Assembly: GCA_029961685.1 (NCBI GenBank)
Contig: JARWKL010000008.1
Span: 16,277,981-16,341,980 of the forward strand
Origin: Aristolochia californica
Taxonomy: Eukaryota; Streptophyta; Magnoliopsida; Piperales; Aristolochiaceae
DNA length: 64,000 nt
Reading direction: 5' to 3'
Below, piece after piece: positions 42,743-54,695 of this stretch. Numbering within the stretch: position 1 is the stretch's first letter; each line of letters opens with the position of its first letter. The notes under the pieces were generated by a model. It did no database searches. It saw only the letters and a list, made by a program, of their open reading frames with translations, and was not told the origin of the DNA. The position numbers were made by a program, and so were the translations under genes.

Positions 42743-43641
42743 TTCCATCAAGTGATACGTGTGTATGTAAATCCTATAAGGGAAAATAGGCAAAAATCAA
42801 TGAATGTACTGAAATAGAAACAAGGAATAACAAACAATAAGATAGAAATGATCCAAAAAATGCCTTAGTAACAAAGTTTTTTATTGTGAAAAAAGGAAAA
42901 GTGAAGTGACTTGGAAGATGATAATATATGAGTAACTAAAAAGGTTCCTCAATTATCATATAACTTTGAAGAGTAGAGCAAGAGGAACAAAATGATGAGG
43001 AATTGACAGAGGATCAAGGCCTACATCACTAACAACAAAATGTGTGACATTTTTCCGCTTCTTGTTTTAGACTTTCAGAAAAAAATTAATTACGACTCCA
43101 CATTTTACTAGAAAGGTATAACACCATTACACTAGGAAAGCCAATATGGACGAAATTTTCTTGAGAAACTGAGCCCGATCGTGCCATCAATTTCTTTAAA
43201 AAGAAAACTGCATGGTAGTCACGTAAAAAATCCAGGTGATGTTCTCTTGTGAACCGGATTCGCAACCTATACTATTTGTGCTTTCCCCCGAAACAACCTT
43301 GCTTCATGCAACACCGATTTAACATAGCTAACCAAATAAATTCCCCTCGAATAGAAGAAGCCCCATTCTTATTTCAAAGTCACGGTGCTCTGCGAATGAA
43401 GCAATAGAGCAATTGCAAAAGGACCAATATAACACCAGAAGCACCAGGATAACAAGGAGAAACCATGAAACACCAAAATCAAAACAAAGAAGCAAATAAA
43501 AGAAGGCAGAACTAGAGTAGTTCAACTTGCATGATAACCAGTGACCGCGTTATCCAAGAAAGATGAAGACAATGTCTTCTTGAAACTTCTTCAACTGTAA
43601 AGAATGCTAAAAAATCGATTAGGTATATCAAACCGACTTAC
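42743..43641. other. Region downstream of the helicase exon, no second exon found
   Basis: On the minus strand this should be the first intron of the helicase gene (donor GTAAGT at 43641-43636). Frames here (for example 43328-43525) are hydrophobic low-complexity translations without helicase motifs. Confidence 0.4.
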
Positions 43642-43795
43642 CACAACCCGAATCTCCAACGATCAATGTGACACGATTCTCTAAAATCTTCTCAACGATC
43701 TTATCTTTGAGCGACATTACGGTCAAATGAGATGAAAGAGATGGCTTGAAAGGAGAAGGAGAAGAAGACGAACTAGAAGAAGCAAAAAGGGCCAT
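43642..43795 (-). CDS. DExH-box RNA helicase, first coding exon only
   Basis: Codes 51 residues plus one base: MALFASSS..., a Ser/Pro-rich start, then SLKDKIVEKILENRVTLIVG and DSGCGKS. The latter is the P-loop (motif I, usual GETGCGKS) of DEAH/DExH helicases, and the lead-in is most like plant DExH8-type helicases. The exon ends at GGTTGTG|GTAAGT, so the Gly codon is split and the Lys-Ser of the P-loop after splicing must come from exon 2. The upstream sequence is CT-rich and leader-like. No later exon (DExH box, SAT, motif VI) was recognised down to 27.5 kb, so the gene is either cut off by rearrangement and transposons or has a very long first intron. Confidence 0.6.
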
Positions 43796-43818
43796 TATGC
43801 CTGAGGCAGAGGCTTCAT
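43795..43818 (-). promoter_or_regulatory. Upstream ORF overlapping the helicase start
   Basis: ATG AAG CCT CTG CCT CAG GCA TAA: seven codons whose stop shares one base with the helicase ATG (TAATG). If translated it could lower or couple initiation at the main start. The arrangement is seen directly; the effect is inference. Confidence 0.5.
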
Positions 43819-44159
43819 TGCAGAGAAAGCTGGGAGTGTGAGGTTTCTTGCTGAATGATACACTTTTAGTATCTCCTACCTTTCGCAGTACAATGAGGAG
43901 CAAAAAAGAGGTAGAAAGCTATTAAGGTGAAAGATGCACTCCTTTCTGTATTTAAAAAATGACTTTTACGACATTACCCAACTTTTTAAACATAATTACA
44001 CAAATAAGAAATTTTTAACTTATTAAAAAAAAACCCAACTTTGACTATCAAATGCACATATGTATAGTTAAAAGTGACACATAATTTTTGACCGATTACA
44101 AAGTGCCACATCATAATAACACATCAGCACCCGATGAATCGAACGACACAACTGACACG
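43796..44159. other. Probable leader/promoter side of the helicase exon
   Basis: Minus-strand sequence upstream of the start has CT-rich patches (TCACACTCCCAGCTTTCTC) suited to a leader. No clear TATA box. AT content rises steeply past 43950 toward the tandem array. Confidence 0.4.
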
Positions 44160-45740
44160 CCATCTTCAAGACACTTCATCACCCATGTAGGATGCCATGT
44201 CATTAAATGACACAAACCCTCAAGATCAATTTAAAATATTACGTGGTAAACTACCTCATCATCCATGTACTACCTATTATTATCAATTTAAATTATTTAT
44301 TAATTGAAAATTTTATTTTAGAGTTTAAAAATCAAATTTATCAATACACTTTTTATTACCTTATATTTAAAATAATAAAATATAAAATAAGTATATTAAA
44401 TTAATTTAAAATATTACTCTTACCTATTTTACACCTTTTATTATCTATTTAAAATACTTATTAATTGAAAAACTACTCGAAAATTTTTCTTTTAGAGTTT
44501 AGAAAACAAATTTATTGGCACACTTTTTTATTACCTTATAGTAATAAAAATAAAATAATTATATTAATTAATTAAAAATATTATTCATACCTATTTAATA
44601 CCTTTTATTACCAATTTAAAATATCTATTAATTGAAAAAGTATTTGAAACAAACATTTTAGAATTTAAAATAAAATTTAATGGTACACTTTTTAAAACGA
44701 TATATTTATAATAATAATTTATTAAAAAGGTATATTTTTAAATAATAAATTTTAATCCTCGCTATTTCACACCGTTTATTATCAATTTAAAATATTTATT
44801 AAATAAAAATATTAAAAAATTATTTTAGTGTTTAAAAATATAATTTATTTGTAAAATTTTAATTACCTTATATTTATAATAATAAAATATAAAATTTTAA
44901 TATTAATTAATTAAAAAATCTTACTCTTACCTATTTAACACCTATTATTATAGATTTAAAATATTTCTTAATTGAAACATATATGAAAAATTATTATCGA
45001 GTTTAGAAATAAAATTTATTACTAAAATATTTATTACCTTATATTTATAATGATAAAAAAATAAGTTAAGTAATTAAAAAATATAACCTATTTAATACCT
45101 TTTATTATTGATTTTAGACATTTCATAATTTTAAAAATAATTAGTAATTTTTTAATGGTTTTCATAAATATTTTTTGTCGGAACACATTTCAATAAATTT
45201 AATTTTTTAAAAATATATAAATTTTAATATTTATTGTTTATTAAAAATATTCAAATATGATTGACAACTATGATTATCGATTTAATGTATTTTAAAATTT
45301 ATTTTAGTTTTTAACAATCTTATTTGTCAGTTATCTTCTATTTATTTTAATAAAATATAAAATATAAATATTAACTAATAAAAATCACATCATTATATAT
45401 TAAAAAGATATTTTAAAATTTAAAAAAAATTAATTTTTTTAAATATTATTTGTCAATATGTTTTTTATTACTTTCTATTTTTTAAAATTTTGAAATATAT
45501 ATTAACATTAAAAATTATATTCTAATCAATTTCATACCTTTCATTATCAATTTAATATATTGTCAAACCTTAAAAATATTAAAAAAACTCTATTTTATTT
45601 CTAAAAATTTTCTTTATTGATACACATTCTTTTCCTTCAAATTATTGTAATAAAATTTAATTTTATATATTAATTAATAAAATAATTCAATTTAATTTAA
45701 TTACCATTAATTTGATTACTCCATGCAACCAACCAGAAAT
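44160..45740. repeat. AT-rich diverged tandem array (~165-170 bp unit)
   Basis: A phrase close to ACCTTTTATTATCAATTTAA recurs at about 44270, 44431, 44600, 44769, 44938, 45096, 45270 and 45534. It is followed each time by TTATTAATTGAAAA-like, TTTTAGAGTTTA-like and ATTACCTTATATTTATAATA-like words. The central copies are spaced 161-169 bp and later ones are more irregular. It is flanked on both sides by unrelated DNA. Confidence 0.7.
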
Positions 45741-46145
45741 TTTTTTTTCTTTAACTTAAAACTATATAACAAATTATAATAAAAATTGAGGTTCATTTTG
45801 TCCATTTTCTTACATCCACATTTTTTTATGCGTATATTACCAAATGTGAAACATATTGAATCACATAAAAAAACATTGAAAAAATAAATAATCTTTTGTG
45901 CAACATTTTCTAAATTTCAACTTGATTACAAATACTTTAATGATTGTTTCAAATTTTGGTAATACTAAAGTGCAAAGCGCCTTAGCCCAAAGATAATTCA
46001 GAAATCATAAATGAAAATTCTCTTTGTTATCCTTTTCCATAGAACATAAAAAACATCAGATTCCAATTCCCAACCGTCTGCAACATGAAACCTCGGAAGT
46101 TCCCAAAAGTACCTACAAAATCATAAACAAAAGTCTCTTCAAATA
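45741..46145. other. Gap with no recognised feature
   Basis: AT-rich DNA between the tandem array and the T-type element, no coding signal. Confidence 0.4.
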
Positions 46146-46996
46146 TGTTAAGGAATAGTCCTACATGGGTTATTGAGTACAAAGATCATGAGTTTATTAG
46201 TTGGGAAAGAGGCTTTCTATATGGGCTAGTCAATATGGGATGGGCCTTGGACCCAACTTCAAATGGTATTAGAGCAGGTTCTGTGAGTTGATTCGGTCAA
46301 TCCACAAAGATAATGTGATCATTTTCTGATCTATTATCTCTAATAGTTTAGGTTCATAATTATCTTTTTTTTTTGTCCCTATACTTGTTGTTTGCTTTGT
46401 GTTCTCACCTCTATACTTAGCTTTTCATATTGCATTTTATATATTGACAAAAAAGATATTTGAGTCTACTTTCCAACAAAAAATGATTTTTTACAATTTG
46501 AGTTTTCTAAAAATAGAAATAAATATTGGAAGCAACAAGTGTCAGATTGCAAGAGAGGTTCGAGCAACAACAGAGAGGTTCAAGGAACAAAAGTGCTTAC
46601 CTATTCAACCAATTCTCAATCTGAGTTCTTTATATGGAGATATTGACCTTGGAGGAGTCAATGGTCATGCTGGAAAAAGGAAAAAGAGTACTTAATTTGG
46701 CCAGATTAGAGAGACCGAAATCTATCAAATTATTTATCTCAAAAGAAGTATATTTTATGAAGAGAAGTAATACTTGGATGAAAGGTATTTAATCCTAGTT
46801 TCATAAAAAAAAAATTTATGTCAATCTGATATATATTTAAGTATATATATTGGAAGAATCAAAGGTCATGCCGGTATCTTGTTGCATTCAAAAATCTGAA
46901 TTTAAACCGAATATTTTGTGTCACTTTTTGAGTTGCTGTTATTGATCAACAATATCAGAAAAATATCTCACTTACCCTTTTTTGTCAGTTACATTT
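46146..46996 (+). mobile_element. Non-coding LTR element T, 5' part
   Basis: A short LTR (46146-46263, TGTTAAGGAATAG...CTTCAAA) is followed by TGGTATTAGAGC (primer-site type) and an internal region shared with the element at 62484-63721 (GCAGGTTCTGTGAGTTGA, AGTCTACTTTCCAA, TCATGCTGG). No gag/pol. It is cut at 46996 by element S and may resume at 49484. Confidence 0.55.
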
Positions 46997-49483
46997 TGTT
47001 GTGATGTAATTAGGGTGTCACTAATGTAATTAGTTTAAATTTCTTGTCTCTTCTTCACTCTTATTAGGGTGAAGGGTATACTTGTAATCTTGGTAGTTTT
47101 GATACCGATAAATAAACCATATGGGAAAGGGTTTGAATGAAGTCCAAGACCCTAATTTCCTCCTCTCTTTGGACATGTACCATATTTCTGTCCTCTCTTT
47201 CTCTTCTCTCTTCTTCCTGCTTCCTTATTTGTTTTCCCTAAATGATCATCTATGGAATACTGAAAATCAACATGGTATCAGAGCTATGATTTTCAGGATC
47301 CAAATTATCCTGAAGACGTTGTTATTTTGATGAAATCTGACGAAGTCTTAGAAGGATCCTAATGAATTTATGGAAAAGAGAAATACTTCATTGACTTCAA
47401 TAACTTGTTGTAATCAGAGTACATGAACCTCTATTTATAATAGAGGAAGGTAGTAGAGTCCAATTACAATAAAACTACCCTTGTCCCAATTACACCCAAA
47501 CTCTAACACTTAAAGATAAGTCCTAACATAATTAAATAACTCAATATAGTTAAAAGACAAACATAACTCAAACTAAAACTCTTCTTTGACATAACCATAA
47601 GATAAGATACTTTTGTGAGTCCTTCTTGATCTTCTAACTAATGTGATAAGGATGCCAGCTCATGGTAATCATTGTGGGTCCTACTTCTTATGGGCTTGGT
47701 CCCATCTTGTGGGCCTTCCTTGGTCGTGTGGCCCATCTTATAATAATCTTAGATGTGGGCCTTCCTTGGTCGTGTGAGCTTGAGCTTATCTTCCAACAGA
47801 TCCTCTTCTCTGTTTGTTTACTACTGCTTCGCTATTCTATTTTTCTTATTCATCATTGACAGAAGCTGCTGAGTATCTTGCTGGATTATTTCTTCGACGG
47901 AGAAGAGAGATTCATCACTCTATTTCGAAGCACCATTGAGGAAGAAACTCTGCTCCGAAAACTTGATCTTGATCATACTACTGATTTTCTTGAATGTTGA
48001 TCTTGATCCTCTACCATTCCGTTCTGTCGAGGTTCTCTTTGAAAGTTTCCTACTGTGGTTGCCATTTCTATAAGCTGCTCTCTTGCTCCGTTCGATGTCA
48101 AGGAAGAAGATGACTGCTGATTTAAGTTTTCCTAAGTTAGGAAAAATTAAACTAGTACTGGTTCTATCCGAATCTCGAATCGGACCTGCCAAAGTTCACC
48201 AAGTGAAAGCTTACTGTTTCTGCACTAGTCTATCGAGTTAACTCGGGCCAACTCGGACCAAGTCAACTCAGTGGTCAACTCGGGTCCAGGTCAACCTGAC
48301 TCGGCCCACTTATTTTTTGCCTTGTTTATACTTGTTCAGGTCCCAAGTTCTATACATATTTCTTCTATGACTCAGTTATATTAGTCTACTATTTCACTCC
48401 GTTCAACTCGGTTTTCTATCTCTGCCTAGATTATTATTTTGAAGTATAGGTAGCTTATTACTCAGATCAAACTTATTACTTGGGGCACCACTTCCTGATG
48501 GACTCGCTGCAAATTATCTCATATGTCCTTATTAATCTTAAGGACTTCTATTATTTACCGGTTATCCACTACTATACAACTGCACATGTGGTGCATGTTA
48601 TTTGGGCATTGGCCCATTTTCGCTACTGCTATTGTGTCTCTTTGATTGAGACATTTTTTTCTGAAGAAGAACTCCTCGGTTGATTGCCTTGGGTTCATTA
48701 TTTGCTGACTTTTGTCGGCATTGTTTTGTCTAATGTGGAATTTGAATTTCTTAAAAAAATAAAGCATATGGTGGCCTCAACATCTTATTTTCCTCTTTAC
48801 CCATTACCCTTTGCCAGTCTTTCTCCTACCATCCTTTATTTGACTCTCACTTACCCTTATTGGTCAACCCTTTTGAAGCATTTCTTTGACTGGTCCCTTT
48901 TATTCATATGGGTATTTTTAGTCCATTGAAATATTTTATTGGTACCCGTGGGTCTTTATCGCCGTCTTGTGAATGACAGGCATTATCCACTTTAGTGATT
49001 ATTTTCACTATATTTGTTCGAAATCCTTTGAGTTTGGTTTTGACTTATGTTTTATCACCCATTTCTACCCTTTGAGAGTTTGTACCTGGGGTCATACTTA
49101 TCCTTGGGACATCGTGATGGAGAAGCTTATTACTACATGTATGTTATTTGGTTCAATTTGAGATCATTACCATTACCTCCCAGCTTGAGGGGGAGAGTTG
49201 GAAGATATGATTTAATTAGGGTGGCACTAATGTAATTAGTTTAAATTTTTTGTCTCTTCTTCACTCTTGTTTGGGTGAAGGGTATACTTGTAATATTGGT
49301 AGTTTTGATACCTATAAATATACCGTATGGGAAGGGTTTGGATGAAGTCCAAGACCCTAATTTCTCCTCACTTTGGACATGTACCATATTTCTATCTTCT
49401 CTTTCTCTTCTCTCTTCTTCCTTCTTCCTTCTTCCTTATCTCTTTTCCCTAGATTACCATCTATGGAATCCTGAAAATGAACA
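46997..49483 (+). mobile_element. Non-coding LTR element S
   Basis: LTRs 46997-47272 and 49197-49483 share TAATTAGGGTG(T/G)CACTAATG, GGTGAAGGGTATACTTGTAA and GAAGTCCAAGACCCTAATTT. A primer site TGGTATCAGAGC is at 47273 and a polypurine tract CAGCTTGAGGGGGAGAG stands before the second LTR. The flanks CATTT and CCTTT give a 4/5 target duplication. The 1.9-kb internal region has no gag or pol and contains CAACTCGG-type repeats near 48235-48305 plus a solo LTR. Confidence 0.65.
47360..47798 (-). mobile_element. Solo LTR of family R inside element S
   Basis: 439 bp ending CTTATCTTCCAACA on the plus strand (LTR start TGTTGGAAGATAAG on minus). It is flanked by a perfect five-base duplication, GATCC at 47355-47359 and 47799-47803. 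Same family as 57753-58099 and the LTRs at 62042-63963. Confidence 0.8.
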
Positions 49484-49585
49484 CCTTTCTCATACCATCC
49501 TTTTTTGACTCTCACATACCCCTTTGGCCCAAACTCTTGTGTGTCGCTTCGGTTGATTTACCTTTTTATATATGTGGGTATTTTT
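49484..49585. mobile_element. Resumed T/S-type internal sequence
   Basis: Text similar to 48820-48910 (TCATACCATCC, TTTGACTCTCAC) continues after the S element and leads into the palindrome. Confidence 0.45.
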
Positions 49586-50232
49586 TAATCCATTGAGACT
49601 TTTTATTGGTACCCTTGGGTTTTTTTATCATTTTCTTGTGAATGATAAACATTACCCACTTCAGTGATTATTGTCACTATTTTTGTTCAAAATCCTTTGA
49701 AGTTAGTTTTGACTTATGTTTTATCACCCCTTTTTACCTTTTGAGAGTCCATGTCCAGTTTCGTACTTATCCTTGGGACACCATGATGGATGAGATTATT
49801 ACTACATCTATGTTATTTTTTTCAAGCTGAGATCATTGCCATTACCTCCCAATTTGAGGGGAAGAAGTAGAAGAAGAAGTACAAGAAAGAGATATTTTAT
49901 TCCATATGTTGTAATTTTACAGAATAAAGTATCTCTTTCTTGTACTTCTCCTCTACTTCTCCCCCTCAAACTGGGAGGTAATGGCGGTGATCTCAACTTG
50001 AAACAAATAACATAGATTTAGTAATAATTTTCTCCATCATAAAGTCCCAAGGATAAGTATGAATCAGGAAGCACTCTCAAAAAATGGATGATAAAACATA
50101 AGTCGAAACCAACATCAAAGGATTTCGAACAAAAATAGTGAAAATAATCACTAAACTGGGTAATGCTTGTCTTTCACAAGAAAAGGATAAAAAACCCAAA
50201 GGTACCAATAAAAAGTCTCAATTGATTTAATT
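49586..50232. repeat. Long near-perfect palindrome (~315-bp arms, 19-nt loop)
   Basis: Arms 49586-49902 and 49922-50232 read as reverse complements with scattered mismatches and small gaps (for example TGAGACTTTTTATTGGTACC versus GGTACCAATAAAAAGTCTCA). The loop is 49903-49921. Each arm is a copy of the 3' internal end of element S (compare 48900-49196), with its polypurine tract. The right arm ends where the satellite begins. Confidence 0.8.
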
Positions 50233-51873
50233 TGTTTTTCTTGGAAACAATTTTTTAGCAAAACATTTTGTGGTAATTCAATTTTTGCTTAAAAAATTAC
50301 CTTCTCCAACTATATGGCTATTTTGTGTATTTTTTCTTGAAACATTGGGAAAGTATTTTTAGTAAAAATACATCTATAGGGACTATTAGTGCCTCATGTG
50401 TCCTGGAAACACATTTCTATCTGAAAATTCTTACTTGGAAAATTTTGTGGTAAGACAATTTTTGGTGATACAAATTACTTTCTACAACTATAAGGCATTG
50501 TTAGTGTATTTTTTCAGGAAATGTTGAAAAATTATTTCGAGTAAAAATATGTCTTTGGAGACATTTGGTGCCTCATGTTTCCTAGAAACACTTTTCTAGC
50601 TGGAAATGAAAATTCTTATCAGAAATATTGTGGTAAGGCAATTTTTGGTGAAATAAATTATTTTCTACAACCTTAAGGCCTTGTTAGTGCGTTTTAAAGA
50701 AACATTGGAAAAGTATATCTAGTAAAAATATATTTGCAAGGTCCATTAGTGAGTTATATTTGCTAGAAACACTTTTCTAGTTGACAATTCTTACCAGGAA
50801 AATTTTGTGGTAAGGCAATCTTTGCAGAATAAAATTACATTTTACAACTACAATGCCTTATTAGTGCCTTTTTTGTGGAAGTTTTCGAAAAGTATTTCTT
50901 ATAAAAATATATGGCTCCAAGAACTATTAGTGCCTCATGTTTCCTGGAAACACTTTTGTAGCTGAAATTTTTTACCAAAAATATTTTGTGGTAAGGCAAT
51001 TTTTGCTAAAAAAAATTACTTTCTACAACTATAAGGCCTTGTTAATACCTTTTTTTTTAGGAAACATTGCAAAATTGTTTCTAGTAATAATACGTCTCCA
51101 CAGACCATTAGTGCATCTTGTTTCCTGGAAACACTTTTCTACACTATTAGGCCTTGTTAGTGGCTGTTTTTTTTTTTAGGAAACGTTGGCAAAATATTTT
51201 AGTAAAAATATGTCTTTGAGGACCATTAGTGCCTTGTGTAGGTTGTAAAAGTTTTCTAGATGAAAATTCTTACCGGGAAAATTTTGCTGAAACAAATAAA
51301 TTTCTACAACTATAAGGCCTTGTTATTACATTTTGTAGGAAATATTGGAAAAATGATCTAGTAAACATATGTCTCCAGGGCCAATTAGTGCCTCTTTTGT
51401 CCGGGAAACACTTTTATAGCTGAAAATTCTTACCAAGAAAATTTTGGGGTAAGACAATTTTTGTTGGAACAAATTACTTTCTACAACTCTAAGGCTTTGT
51501 TCGTGTATTTTTTCAGGAATCATTGGAAAAGCATTTCTAGTAAAAATACATTTCCAATGGACCATTAATGCCACATGTTTCTTTGAAACACTTTTAAAGC
51601 TGAAAATTCTTACTAGGAAAATTTTGTTGAAACAAAGTACTTTGTACAACTACAAGGCCTTGTTATTGTTGTTTTTAGGAAATATTGGAAAACTATTTCT
51701 AGTAAAAATACATATGCAAGGACTATTAGTGCCTCAGGTTTCCTAGAAACAATTTTCTAGCTGAAAATTCTTACTAGGAAATTTTTTTGGTAAGGCAATT
51801 TTTCTGAATCAAATTACTTTCTACAACCATAAGGCATTATTAGTGCATTTTTTTAGAAAACGTTGAAAATTCT
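50233..51873. repeat. ~180-bp satellite array, block 1
   Basis: The monomer has four landmark words: CCATTAGTGCCTCATGTTTC, GAAAATTCTTACCAGGAAAA, AAATTACTTTCTACAACTAT and GGAAAAGTATTTCTAGTAAA. ATTAG-site spacings read by eye here are 178, 182, 181, 181, 118, 160, 179 and 161. The 160 class lacks a ~20-bp GTGGTAAGGCAATTTT box. Not coding on either strand. Confidence 0.85.
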
Positions 51874-52060
51874 TGTTAAGTAGTGGAGCCTAATCAAAAC
51901 ATTATGCTAAACTGCTATTAGGGTTTCATCATCATCATGAAGAAGGATTTTGAGTTGCATCCCCAGAGAGGTTAGAGAAAAACACATGTGAGTGTGTGCG
52001 ATATCTCTTGTAAACTATTTCATCTTCATAGTGAATTATTCCAGCAATGGAAGATAGGAG

Positions 52061-53328
52061 ATTGCCAAAGATGTTTTGGTTCTAAGGCTATTAGCACCTC
52101 CACCTATTTGATCAACAGAGGTCCTTCAACACCATGGATTGCAAAGTATTAGAAGAGTTTTGGATCGGCAAAGAGGTAAACCTTTCTTTCTTGAAAGTTT
52201 TTGGTTGTGTTTCTTATATTCATATTGATTCTACTATTAGGAGTAAACTTGATGCTAAATCTATGATATATATTTTTTTATTGGCTATGGTCGTACTGAG
52301 TTTGATTATCATTTTTGGGATGACCAAAGTCGTAAGGTTATCAAGAGCAAGAATGTGATCTTCACTTAAGGTGCCTTTTATAAAGATAGGTTGAGAACAG
52401 ATTCTGAGAGTACAAGTAATGAAGCTAAGAAGTCTGACGTGATTCAGTTGAGAGATCTTCCAGTCATTGAGATGGAGAGTATTGCTTAGGAAGACTTAAA
52501 AAATATACCACCATAAGTAAATCAGGACATTCTTGTGACTGAACGTAGGAGATCTTTCAGATCTAGCAGACCACCACAGAGATACTCCCTTACGTTGAAT
52601 TATATTTTGTTGACTGATAAAGGTGAACCAGAGAGTTATGAGGAAGCCGTGCAAGTTGATGAATCAACCAAGTGGGAGTTGGCCATGAAGGATGAGATGG
52701 ATTAATTGTTATACAATCTGACATGGCAATTGACCGAGTTACCAAAAGGGAAGGACTTGAAGAATAAATGGGTGCACCGAATAAAAGATGAAGATGATGG
52801 CGACAAGTGGTACAAAGCAAGACTGCATGTAAAGGGCATTCAACAAAAAGAAGGCATTGACTACACTGAGATTTTCTCTCCAGTAGTGAAATTGACTACT
52901 ATTAGAACAATGTTTCAATTAGTGGCAAATGAAGACTTACACTTAGAGAAGTTGGATGTAAAGACAACATTTCTTCATGGTGATTTGGTGGAAGAAATTT
53001 ACATGATGCAGACATAGGGTTTCAAAGCACAAGGAAAGGAGAAAATGGTGTGCAAACTTCAAAATATCTTGTATGGTCTTAAACTGGCTTCAAGATAGTG
53101 GTATAAGAATTTTGACATCTTCATGAGTAGTCTTGGTTTCTTGAGGTGCTAGATGGATCATTGTTGTTATCTAAAGAAGCCTGATGACTCCTACACCATT
53201 CTACTACTATATATTGATGACACATTGATAGTAGGTGCTTGTAAATAGGAAATAGATAAGGTGAAAAGAGAGTTGTCCAAGAAGTTTGCAATTAAGGATT
53301 TGGGTGCTGACAAAGATTTCTAGATGAG
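52061..53328 (+). pseudogene. C4 integrase end and reverse transcriptase
   Basis: [20 protein letters not shown] and [16 protein letters not shown] (integrase end) are followed by the linker QPRYSLTLNYI-type text. RT words then follow: [40 protein letters not shown] (motif A) and a YIDDTLI-type motif C near 53210 (YVDD changed to YIDD). Stops at several points. Confidence 0.7.
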
Positions 53329-53777
53329 TGAAGCCTGATGAGAACACCCAACGTCCACCACTGAAGGCTGACAGAACATCCAGGATAAGAGCTCCCAACT
53401 CTGAGTTTGCATGGACAGAACCATCACCAAATGAGATTGACGACACAACCAAGAGCAACAGTTCCAAGCTCTGAGTTTGGTGGACAGAAACACCACCACA
53501 AGAGGCTGACAGAATAGCCAAGGAGAAGAGCATCAAGCTTTGAGTTTATTGTGAGCAAGAAGACACCAAGGAGGCTGGAAAAATGGGATTGCGGCTCCCT
53601 TCTTCTTCTTTACTATATAAACTTAGGGTTAGATAAATTACAATACAGCCCATGGGCTAAATACAATGCAACCCAGCCCAACTAATCCCTTTCTAATTAA
53701 CCTATGTACATGTCATAATTTATAAAAAAAATATTAACATAAAACTTATCTTATATACATTCCAACATATGGTAACA
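53329..53777 (-). repeat. C5 3' LTR with internal minisatellite
   Basis: Three imperfect ~65-70-bp units (each with CTCTGAGTTTG or CTTTGAGTTT, then GGACAGAA and CACCA words) occupy 53340-53550. A minus-strand-side TATATAAAC-like box is near 53613. Confidence 0.65.
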
Positions 53778-53784
53778 TCCCCCC

Positions 53785-54111
53785 TCAAATTGATGTTGGG
53801 AAGTCAACTAGCAACAATTTGCCAATATGAAAATTATGTTGGGGTTGAGGCAATGCTTTGGTGAAGACATCAACCATTTGAAGATCCAAAGAGATGTATG
53901 GAAGAGATATTACCCGGCGCTCCAAAGTGTCATGGATAGAGTGACAATCAACCTCAATGTGATTGGTGCGCTCATGAAAAACACTGTTGGCAACAATCAG
54001 AATAGCACTCCTATTATCCGCATGGAGAGGTATAGGGATAGTCTGAAGAATAGAGCTCAACAAGAAGACTGCGTAGCCATATAATTTTAGAACACACAGT
54101 AGACATGGCAT
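53785..54111 (-). pseudogene. C5 RNase H
   Basis: LHADNRSAILIVANSVFHER, TNHIEVDCHSIHDTLERR and MVDVFTKALPQPQHNF, ending just before the polypurine tract. The LHADN box corresponds to the usual CDNQ-type box. Upstream parts are broken by stops. Confidence 0.75.
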
Positions 54112-54695
54112 GATACACGGCCTCTGTAGAGGACTTGGACACCCGGTCTTGTTTCTTACATTTCCAAGAAATCAATGCATCTCCTAAAAACACACACCAA
54201 CCTGTAGTAGAGATTTGGGTATCGGGGCACCCAGCCCAATCAACATCATTGTAGGTATCAAGTCAAAGCATGTAGCCTATAGAAAAGAATAATCCACGAG
54301 TAGGAGAACCTCGCAGATAGTGGATGATGTGCTAAACTGCCGCAAGATGAAGATGCCGAGGAGAAGACATAAATTGACGAACCTGATGAACGACACAGGA
54401 GATGTCGGGATGAGTTGTGGTCAAGTATATCAAACTCCCAACTAGGCTTCGATAGATAGTAGGATCATCAAGAAGAGCCCTTCATCTTTCCTGTATTTAA
54501 CATTGACATCCATAGGAGTAGCGATCAATGAAGTTTCCTCCAAACTAGATAGAGTAATAATATCTTGAATATACTTATGATGGTTTAAGAAAATACCATT
54601 GGGTCAATGACGTACTTCCATCCCTAAGAAGTACGTGAGCTGGCCAAGATCCTTCATAAGAAAAGTTGCATGCAACACTTGTTGAAGCTTAGTAA

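Noticed and set aside
43328..43525. Hydrophobic 65-codon minus frame next to the helicase exon
   Set aside because: Considered as helicase exon 2, but it has no motif Ia or DExH text and would not continue the P-loop Lys-Ser; intron-like.
47920..48192. 90-codon minus frame in element S
   Set aside because: No gag/pol or other domain; it lies antisense in a non-coding LTR element.
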